Positions 31,943 to 39,513 of a stretch of 39,513 nucleotides of DNA are shown here, in pieces. This DNA is from Cladosporium sp. IMV 00045. Lineage: Eukaryota > Ascomycota > Dothideomycetes > Cladosporiales > Cladosporiaceae. The stretch covers positions 1 to 39,513 of the forward strand of contig MSJI02000367.1 in the NCBI GenBank assembly GCA_001931905.2. Reading direction: 5' to 3'. The notes beneath the pieces are model-generated. The model made no database searches. It was not told the DNA's origin and was given only the letters and a program-made list of their open reading frames with translations. Numbering within the stretch: the stretch's first letter is position 1; each line of letters starts with the position of its first letter. Made by a program: the position numbers and the translations under genes.

Positions 31943-33031
31943 TGTCCAGGACTATGTCAAGATGAGAAAGAGAAGTGCAGGATCGAAGATCAAGGAAAGA
32001 AACAGATACTTAACAACAAAAGCAACCGGACTCCCCCCAAACCTTACCATCGACTCCTCACGAATGACAAGAACGAATGCAGAGTCACTACCTGCATGAC
32101 TGCTATCTCCGTAAAAGCAGGAACTCATCCATGCCCAATACCACCGCTCGCCGGTTCCTGTCGATCGGGCCATGCAGTGTAACATCACAGCAAAAGCCCG
32201 CTCGATCACTGATGATGCTCCCCGCGATGGACGGAATCAGGCAGGTCGTTGATAGCAGAGCCAAGGGAACTAGGGCGGTTAGTGCCACTGGATCGAGAAG
32301 GTGGTAAAAAGGTTCGAGCAAGCACAAGCTGTGGGAAAGCAAGACATTCCCCGCAGACGAACCGGATGTTCAAGCCGAGAGGATTGGGAGCTTGTTTTTT
32401 GCAACGGGAGTTGTTGCACGTGTGCTGTAATGGCCGAAAGTACTTGTTAATATGACCAAAGCGGTATACTCGAGATGTTCGATGCTTCGATGGATCGAGA
32501 GGTACGACAGCTCGGTCGTGATCGGAGGCGTTGATGAGAAATGCTCGTGGCCGATGAGTGCAGGCGCGGAATATCTTGAAGTCAACTGGCTAAACTAGAC
32601 AATTGACCCATCTTGAGTAGCACCCAAAAGGTTGTACTATCTTTTGTGTGATAGCACTTTAATCGCGGCGGGAGGTCAAATAGCTGAATATTAGTTTGCG
32701 TTCGACGGTTCGCGAGATCCGAAGCATCTCATAATTCTTCTGAGCTACACCATCCCGATATCAACAAAGATGTGACTTTCAAAATAACTGACAAATTCCA
32801 TTCTGGCGCTTCCAGCATTGATGAGAGCTGTGGGATTCTAACAAGCTCGGCGACAAGATGGGCGCATCGTAGAGGCGCTCGCCGCATTACCCAACGGCAA
32901 AGTGAGCAAATGACAAAGTATTGGAATCGAATGTACCAAGGCAGACCTGGCGAGTATTTTTTGTAAAATTACAGCGAAGCATATCTAACACACAATCATC
33001 GGCGGAACGCAGATTCCTCCACCTCATTTCA
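31943..33031. other. Intergenic stretch between carboxypeptidase start and PET123 end
   Basis: About 1.1 kb. It holds the carboxypeptidase promoter and leader (both neighbours are on the minus strand) and the PET123 3' end. I find no TATA box, repeat or RNA gene; the open frames are short and unsupported. Confidence 0.5.
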
Positions 33032-33958
33032 CTAGACACGCTGAGAGTCCATCTTGCCACCGGTAAGCGCCTCGGCGATCCTTTTGACTCTTTTCTGGTT
33101 GACACCGATGAAACCAGAAAGGTTGTTAACGGTCTTCGTTTGGCGAGAGTTGTTCGCGCGGTCCATCATAGTTTGCACGCTCTCCGGCTTGCCATTTTCC
33201 CAAATGCTTGTAGCCTCGTTGCCGTAGCCGTATCTGCCGAATGTGATCGGGTACTCGTCCGAGCCGAAGGCTTTTTCAATTTGCGCGTCAAGCTGCTCCG
33301 GCGTAACGATGAATTTGCGTGCGGTCATGTAGAGGCTGTGGACGGACTCGAGACGTTCAGCTGAGCGAGCTTCTTCGAATGTAGCGAGACGCTCGCGCTT
33401 GCTGGCGAGGCGGAAGTCGCGAGAAGGGTCTGCTACGCGGCCGTGGTAAAGGGCTTCCAGGTCCAGTCCGTGGGAGGGTGCGGTAAGGCGCTCGTCTTCA
33501 CGTTCAGGTCGCGAAACCAACTCCTCATGGTTTCGGTATCTGCTCGCCTGAGAGGCCTGCATCCTGTGTTGAATCTTGTCATGCCGAGTCTTCAGCTCGC
33601 TCGTACCCTCCCTCAAGTTACGCTTTCGCTGCGCGGCCATCTTGATCTTCCATGCCTCTCTGCTGCCCGGTGCCACATCAGACTTGATCTGTGCGTCCTG
33701 GGTAGTTCTCGCCAAAGCCTCTTCACTGGTCGTGTCTCTGCCTCTCTTCCCGTTGAAAACATTGCGTGGTACCGGGAGAATGCCCTTCATCCATTTGTTT
33801 GGGGAAGCATCTTGTTGCGGCGGTTCGGGAAAGTCGACGTAGCGAGGGTGCTCAGGGCCGACGGCTGCGCGCGCAGCGCTGTTGGTGAAGGTGCGCTGGG
33901 TGCATGAAGGGCATTTCCATGCGCGAAGAGGCGTCGACAAGGCAGTTCGTGGAGGCAT
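33032..33958 (-). CDS. PET123: Mitochondrial small-subunit ribosomal protein mS26 (Pet123)
   Basis: A single exon of 308 residues from the ATG at 33958. The start MPPRTALSTPLRAWKCPSC gives a basic, acid-free mitochondrial presequence. An in-frame ATG at 34009 would prefix 17 residues that spoil it. The body is long, charged and helical, very rich in Arg, Lys and Glu. It contains LYHGRVADPSRDFRLASKR, then LYMTARKFIVTPEQLDAQIE and a short C-terminal GFIGVNQKRVKRIAEALTGG, which I recognise as the fungal Pet123/mS26 pattern. Pet123 is part of the fungal mitoribosomal small subunit. Recognition rests on memory of the family rather than on a defined catalytic motif, so the name is probable, not certain. 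Confidence 0.75.
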   Translation of the reverse strand: MPPRTALSTPLRAWKCPSCTQRTFTNSAARAAVGPEHPRYVDFPEPPQQDASPNKWMKGILPVPRNVFNGKRGRDTTSEEALARTTQDAQIKSDVAPGSREAWKIKMAAQRKRNLREGTSELKTRHDKIQHRMQASQASRYRNHEELVSRPEREDERLTAPSHGLDLEALYHGRVADPSRDFRLASKRERLATFEEARSAERLESVHSLYMTARKFIVTPEQLDAQIEKAFGSDEYPITFGRYGYGNEATSIWENGKPESVQTMMDRANNSRQTKTVNNLSGFIGVNQKRVKRIAEALTGGKMDSQRV

Positions 33959-34246
33959 CGTGTGTGTGGATGAGCAAATAATCAAAGCGTCCTTCCCAAT
34001 CCCGCTCACAAGATTACTGCTTGCTGCTCGCAGTCGGGGATGCTCTGCGGCGAGAGCGGAAGTGAAAGTCCGGGCGCACGGACTTCATCCCGCCAAGGAA
34101 GAAATATTTCAGGTAGCCGAGAACGATAAGTTTGCGATCTTCACGTTCTCTTTTGGTGAGAGACATCAGGCAATTTTTGCCTTTTCCCTCAACCAACTCC
34201 CACTCTCTTTACTCTTACAGGCAACAGGCACTATTCAGCCTCAGCC
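33959..34246. promoter_or_regulatory. Short divergent promoter, PET123 / NOG2
   Basis: Only 288 bases separate two ribosome-related genes. A GGCAATTTTTGCC inverted repeat (34169-34181), 65 bp before the NOG2 start, reads AAAAATTG on the minus strand, close to the yeast RRPE motif. A GATGAGCA (33969-33976) resembles the PAC motif. A 60-codon open frame (34014-34196, minus) lies in the PET123 leader. Confidence 0.45.
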
Positions 34247-36391
34247 ATGGGTACCGGAAAGAAAGAGGCTACTCGCCGTGAGCGCCAGGGCAAGGATGGC
34301 AAAGATGGCATGGGCAACGTCCGTACCAAGGGCGAGAACTTCTACCGCAGTGGCAAGCGCGTGAAGCAGCTTAACATCTGGAAGGAGGGCAAGGCCGAGC
34401 ACAACGCTCGTGGCGACGTTACCAAGGCCGCAAGCTACCAGAGCAAGGAGACGCCCGTTGCCCGCATCGAGCCGAACAGGAAATGGTTCACCAACACTCG
34501 TGTTATCAGCCAGGACGCCCTGGCGGCTTTCCGAGGAGCTGTTGAGGAGCAGAGCAAGGACCCGTACTCATTCCTGCTCAAGCAGAACAAGCTGCCCATG
34601 AGCTTGATCAATGACAACAAGGGCAAGGAGAGAGTGGACGGTCTGCTACAGCACGCCGCGAAGATCAAGATTGAGGGCGAGAAGTTCGGCGACACATTTG
34701 GACCCAATGCGCAAAGAAAGCGACCCAAGTTGGCTGTCAGCTCGATCGAGGACCTCGCCGCCTCTACTGGCGACGACCTGGACAAGTACGAGGAGAGACG
34801 CAAAGAGCAGGCCATGCTCGCAGGCCAGACGCTGGACCAGGAGCCCGAGAACGATCAGGCTTACTTCCTGCCCGACGCCGGCTTGCTCACGACCGCAAGA
34901 GAAGCCATTTTCACCAAGGGTCAATCAAAACGTATCTGGAACGAGCTCTACAAGGTCATTGATTCGTCAGACGTGGTAATTCACGTTCTCGACGCCAGAG
35001 ATCCTTTGGGTACTCGCTGCCGGAGTATCGAAAAATACATCCGAGAAGAGGCACCACACAAGCACCTTCTCTTCCTGCTCAACAAGTGCGATCTTGTTCC
35101 CACGAACGTCGCGGTACGTATTCATCCCTTCTCATTTCTTTTAGTTTTTCCTACACCATACATTCACTTTGCACATTGTGCCAAAGTACGCCACCGTCCA
35201 TGTCAGGGTACCACGCCAGCGCCGCTTTAGGCCACCTATAAATGGTTGGAATCTGTTACGACAGTGGCAGATCAATATCTCGCCCGCCCAGATCAGGCAA
35301 CGTTTTGTTGTCTGGTCGCCTTAGGGATGAGAGCCTGTCCCTGTTTTGAGTAGCGATCTTGAGCCCGCTTATGCGCTCTGCGCGAGGGCCAACGTGAAGG
35401 ACTGCTTAGTCTTGGGACAAACATCTTTTTCTTTCGTCATTGCATTTTCATCTTGCATACATGCTGCAATTACGGCGTCGACAGTATACTGACATTGACG
35501 CAGGCTCGTTGGGTCAAACTCCTTTCCCGCGAATACCCCACCCTCGCCTTCCACGCCTCCATCACCAACTCCTTCGGCAAGGGATCCCTCATCTCCCTCC
35601 TCCGCCAATTCTCCGCCCTCCACTCGTCCCGCAAGCAAATCTCTGTCGGCTTCATCGGCTACCCCAACACCGGCAAGTCCTCCATTATCAACACCCTCCG
35701 CAAGAAAAAGGTCTGCACGGTCGCCCCCATCCCCGGCGAGACCAAGGTCTGGCAATACATCACCCTGATGAAGCGCATCTACCTGATCGACTGCCCCGGC
35801 TGCGTCCCGCCCAGCATGACCGACACCCCCGAAGACATCCTCCTGCGCGGCGTCGTGCGCACGGAGAACGTTGAGCACCCCGCGCAGTACATCCCCGCCG
35901 TGCTCAAGCGGTGCCAGACCCGCCACCTCGAGCGCACATACGATATCAAGGGCTGGGAAGAGAAACCCACCGCCACGCCTGAGGAAGAAGCCGAGAAATC
36001 GGACAAGACGCGCGTCGAAGAGTCGATCCGCTTCCTCGAGCTCATCGCCCGCAAAAGCGGTAGGCTCATCAAGGGTGGCGAGGCCGATATCGACGGTATC
36101 GCCAAGCTGGTCATCAATGACTTCCTCCGCGGAAAGCTTCCTTGGTACATCCCTCCGCCCAAAGCCGAGGGCAAGGAGAAGGAAGACGAAGAGACTCAGG
36201 GTCGCGATGAGAAGTTGGGTCTTACTGGCAAGAAGAGGAAGGCTGAGGACGAGGCTGATGAGGAGAGCGCCGAGGTCGATGATGCTGAGAGCGATGATGA
36301 GGAGTTCGCTGGCTTCGATGAGGGGGAGGGCGGCGTGAGCCTTGTTGCTGGCGAGAGCGATGAGGAGGACGAGTCCGAGGCGAAGGCGTAG
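34247..36391 (+). CDS. NOG2: Nucleolar GTP-binding protein 2, 60S assembly GTPase
   Basis: Two exons, 34247-35113 and 35504-36391, with a 390-bp phase-0 intron; 584 residues. The GTPase motifs are circularly permuted, as in the YlqF/RbgA class: G4 NKCD (about 279) comes before G1 GYPNTGKSS (341-349), and G3 DCPG follows. The N-terminal NGP1NT domain is clear (NRKWFTNTRVISQDALAAFR, DPYSFLLKQNKLP, DARDPLGTRCRSIE). The C-terminus has a Lys-rich and then a long Glu/Asp-rich tail, common in nucleolar proteins. Nog2/Nug2 binds the pre-60S particle and is released before nuclear export. The intron lies right after G4 and is several times longer than any other in the window; see the snoRNA entry. Confidence 0.97.
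35185..35422 (+). ncRNA. Candidate intronic box H/ACA snoRNA (snR191-like position)
   Basis: It lies inside the NOG2 intron. A first hairpin is closed by GCCAC-C-GTC (35190-35198) with GAC-A-GTGGC (35260-35268), eight pairs and one mismatch. AGATCA follows at once (35269-35274), matching the H-box ANANNA. A second domain is closed by CCCAGA (35287-35292) with TCTTGGG (35410-35416, one bulged T). ACA follows at once (35417-35419), leaving three bases to a 3' end at 35422. Inner hairpins (for example AGGGA/TCCCT and GCCC/GGGC) fill the 3' domain. In Saccharomyces the NOG2 intron hosts snR191, a guide for 25S pseudouridines; identity with it here is inference from host and shape. The 5' end is approximate. 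Confidence 0.6.
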
Positions 36392-36852
36392 GGCTTTACA
36401 GGTTGCAAGGGAAGGGAACAGGATGTGTTATGTGTGCGCGTCAGATCAGTAGACTTTATACTATGATACCCCCGATATATGAATTGATTTCTTCTAATGC
36501 TTGACATACTTGGTTGTCCCTTCCAACGCACAATATCTCCTCGCTTCTTGTCTCTTCTGTATGAATTGAGATGTAATTGCAGATGATGAGATATATAGAA
36601 AGGAGGGGGGAAAAAAGCTTCGAACCCCTGCCCTGAAGTGCTTGCTTTCGCTACTCCAAAAGGTGCAATTGGAAAGAGTCTCGAGGGCACGACATCTGCC
36701 ACCAATATGTGACTACTAGTGGACTTCAAGAATCGACTCGAGGGAGCTTCTTACAAGATCTATACAGTACAATATACGCTCGGCATGTAGATGTTTTGGG
36801 CGCTTCACAGCTGAGTGTCATCCCATCAAGGAGTGAGTGGTCACATCTATGA
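36392..36852. other. Convergent intergenic stretch, NOG2 / hydrolase
   Basis: About 460 bases. A minus-strand GGGGTTCGAAGC near 36617-36628 looks like a pol III B box, but no tRNA can be built around it. Nothing else recognised. Confidence 0.5.
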
Positions 36853-38375
36853 TTAGTCGAATTCGCCCTCAAACCCCCTCGCGACTGCGAGAGCGACGGT
36901 CGAGTACGTTACGATGCGGTTGTGGCCTGCATCAAGAAGAAGTCAGCAATAACGTCTGAGTGCGTGAACAACCCCAACCCCGAGAAGAGAAAGACGGTAG
37001 ACGCAAAAAGGGCCAAAACAAGGACGGCAATCATGGAAACTCACCACCAAATTCAACAACCTGCACCCTGAACCTGGGCATCCCCTCTTCTTTCAAATTG
37101 ATCAAACCCCCCTCCTCCCCATCTCCAAACTCACACCCATTCACCCCCAGCACCTCCGCGCAAATCTCCCCCGTCTGTCGCCACGAAATGTCCCGATCAC
37201 TCCTCGCGTGCACGATCTGCACCGCTCCCATCTCCCTCCTCTCAACCTCCCCATCCAAACTGCCAGAATCCTCACGAACCTCCAAAACTTCCTCGCGCCC
37301 AGCAAAAGCGCCCCGATAAGCCGCCAGCCTTTCCGCCGTGGGCCACGTGTCCGTCATGCGGGACGTGAGAGCGCGGGCGAAGGCGGGGAAGGGGCGGAGC
37401 GGGAGGAGGAGAGGGATCAGGCCGCCGAGGCGGTAGGTGAGGAGGAGGGAGGGGAGGGAGTGGAAGGGTGCGATTAGGATTATAGAGGCGAAGGTCGTGG
37501 GGGTTTGAGGGGAGGTTGGGGTGAGGAGGGGTGTGGTGTCATTGTCGGTTCCTGTGATCAACGGGTGGGCAGGAGAGGCGAAGTTCAACGCCACCGCGCT
37601 GGCGACTGCGGTTCCTAGACTTTGGCCGAGGAGGATTATTTGCGATGGTGGGATTTTCGCCACGTGCATTACCCAGTCTGCCACGGCGGTGCCGTCGGTG
37701 ATCAGGCCGGTTTCGCTGGGCGAGCCTGTCGAGTGGCCGAAGCCGCGGTAGTCGATTGTGATGACATGCGTGTTGGGTTGCAGGGCCAGGTTGCGGTAGG
37801 TATCAGTTCGCCAGCCTTGGGCGACGTGGCCGGCGTTGCCGTGGACTTCTTCGCCGCGGCGCTGTTAGTTGTTGTCTGTTTGATGGGGTTTTGGCGAGCT
37901 GGGAAGAGGAAACTCACAATTGATTACCACCCGAGCAGGTGGATTTCTCGAAGACAGTATCTCGAACGGCAACGTTTTGGTGAAGTCCGGGACGGGCCCA
38001 TGGGGTCGCTCAGTTTCACTCAAGGCTTTGGAGTTGCGCAGATAGGCGTCTATGGGCAAGACATGCCATGCATACAGCGATTCACCATCGGGCGTGGGGA
38101 TTGTGAAAGGCGTGACTTGGCCTTTGGCGAATCCAAACTGTTCCGCATTGTCGATATCATGCCAGAAGAGCGTGTTGATCTTATGGGCGTACAGAGCACT
38201 GGCATGAATGGTCAGCTTCGGTTGGCCCCGATGACAGGTTGTGGGAAGATGCAGGGCAAAAATACAATCTCTGCAGGGATGGGGTGAGGAGGGCGCCTAG
38301 AATGATCGCGTAGACTGCCACCGCTACCGCGAACCCAGTCGCCGTCTTGGAGAGAAGGGAGGAAGCCGAAGACAT
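36853..38375 (-). CDS. Membrane-anchored alpha/beta hydrolase, BEM46/ABHD12-like, four exons
   Basis: Exons on the minus strand: 38375-38266, 38198-37918, 37845-37045, 36926-36853; 1266 bases, 421 residues, phases consistent. An N-terminal hydrophobic segment (about 12-31, GFAVAVAVYAIILGALL) suggests a type II anchor. The hydrolase core has the oxyanion segment VVINFHGNAGHV (residue 131 is split by an intron), DYRGFGHSTG and the nucleophile elbow GQSLG with Ser206. The likely acid is an Asp in HARSDRDISW. The catalytic His is about 399 in GGHNRIV, at the junction of the last two exons; without the short last exon the protein would lack it. ABHD12/BEM46-type enzymes are lipases or esterases of the ER or plasma membrane, and BEM46 relatives affect polarity in fungi. 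The substrate is not readable. Confidence 0.9.
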
Positions 38376-39513
38376 GGGTGGATTGGATTGATGACTGCCG
38401 GGATGCCAAACGCGCACCTGTCACTCCCAAATGCAGTATGCGCCTGCAGGCGGCTGAGAATAGCAGCCAGCAGCAGAGACTACTGGCGAGACAGGCGACT
38501 AGTGGCAAAGAAACTCGACTGGACGGCTCTGTAGTGATTGTCGATAATTGGCGGGTCGTGTTGTTGTTCCCAGCACTCCGGGCTGCATGAGCACGACCAG
38601 CGCACTACGAGACTTGCTGTGCTTGCACCGTACCGAGCGTGCGTACTCGCACTACTACTCACACTAGAAACACTAAGAACAAAAACAACTTCCTGCACGA
38701 TCGACAAAACAGAATAACTGGAGACAGCCAAGAATAAAACATGGGGAAATCACTAACGCTCATGCGGGCGAATGTAATCTGGACGTCAATCGAAGAGGAC
38801 ATCTCCTAGTCAGTCCAGCCGGGGAAGATGGAACGATTGCTCCCCCCGGTCGATGCACTACTCGTCGTTATTCCTTCTTCCACGACACGAGACACCGATG
38901 CACACGACTCATCTGTCCCAAGAAGAGGCCGCGTGGTGCTTCGGCATCAGCTTTGCCTCCATCCCGATGCCGTGCCAGACGACAAACTCCCTGATTTGGT
39001 CTCACCGACGAGTCTGATATTGCCCGAAGCGGTAATCCGAACTGCGCCCTCTCGGCATGCCTATACCTCACTTCATTCCAGAAGTCTGGTCAGGGCCCAG
39101 GCTCTGAGTCTCCCCAAGACCTTTCCCCGCCTTTCCCAATGCCATCTCACTTTTCTTCTGCATGCGAGTCTGTGAGTCTGCCACTCTGCTCGCTTCTGGC
39201 GTGTCTCGAAGCTCTCGATCGTGCCTGGGCTGAGATGGGCCACGCGACTCTGCCCTCTCCCCCATACTCCGTCCCGGCCGTTTGATTTTCCCCTGCAAAA
39301 AGTAAACCACTCGCCACAGGGTCGCATGTCCCGGATGGACGATTCGAGCATAGCTCTGGCGGTTGTGCCTGCCTCTCGGCCTTCGGGCTCTCGTTTGTAT
39401 CCAGGTCCTCTGTGCGACACATGGACACGCGAGCCACGGATTGCGCGGATCCAGAGATAGAAAAGCTTGGGAGCTGTGCACGAGGGCGGTCAGGTACCTC
39501 TTCTCATAAGGTA
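38376..39513. other. Window end with no recognised gene
   Basis: About 1.1 kb upstream of the hydrolase gene. The first few hundred bases should be its promoter and leader. From about 38820 the sequence is pyrimidine-rich on the plus strand (about 39060-39300). Open frames up to 137 codons on both strands overlap each other and show no domain. The far end could lie in the flank or an untranslated region of a neighbouring gene outside the window. Confidence 0.45.

Noticed and set aside
36600..36720. Possible tRNA on the minus strand near a GGGGTTCGAAGC motif
   Set aside because: The T-stem would need three G-U pairs, no A box lies at the right distance, and no 5' acceptor strand pairs with the 3' side.
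39068..39513. Overlapping frames at the window end
   Set aside because: Three frames on the minus strand and one on the plus strand compete over the same pyrimidine-rich DNA; none has a domain or splice pattern that would pick it out.

Overview
The window is nuclear DNA of a filamentous ascomycete (Pezizomycotina; a Dothideomycete is my guess, at low confidence). Genes are split by short introns of about 50-120 bp with GT..AG ends. They sit on both strands with 0.3-2.3 kb between them and no operons. The gene set is also typical: kinesin-5 with a BimC box, ERG9, fungal mS26/PET123, and fungal-specific ankyrin and DUF7580-type proteins. I see no transposon, CRISPR array, rRNA gene or intact tRNA.

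Layout. 1-561: 3' end of an unrecognised acidic protein. 812-1368 (-): a five-exon LYRM2-like LYR protein, divergent from 1697-2545 (+), an NAA40/Nat4-type N-terminal acetyltransferase. 2848-4497 (-): secreted amidase. 5292-7395 (-): four-exon GMC oxidoreductase. 7396-9663: the largest gene-poor gap, with a tRNA-like relic near its end. 9664-11202 (-): UPF0183/PHAF1 homologue, divergent from 11833-15499 (+), kinesin-5. 16309-17900 (+): squalene synthase. 18922-22226 (-): zinc-finger/ankyrin/TPR protein, divergent from 22707-24444 (+), a DUF7580-like protein. 25697-26590 (+): serine-rich disordered protein. 27141-27573 (-): APC11, divergent from 28200-29222 (+), a TUM1-type sulfurtransferase. 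29713-31942 (-): GPI-type serine carboxypeptidase. 33032-33958 (-): PET123/mS26, divergent from 34247-36391 (+), the NOG2 GTPase. 36853-38375 (-): a BEM46/ABHD12-like hydrolase. 38376-39513: no gene recognised.

Most genes are housekeeping: ribosome assembly (NOG2), mitochondrial translation and LYR biology (PET123, LYRM2), mitosis (kinesin-5, APC11), sterol synthesis (ERG9) and sulfur transfer (TUM1). Five divergent pairs share promoter regions. The accessory part is the zinc-finger/ankyrin/TPR and DUF7580 pair at 18.9-24.4 kb, which resembles fungal NLR or incompatibility parts without a nucleotide-binding domain.

The most notable non-coding signal is the 390-bp NOG2 intron. It can fold as a box H/ACA snoRNA, in the same host gene that carries snR191 in budding yeast. 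All splice sites were placed by reading GT/AG signals, frame and family resemblance; none has transcript support.
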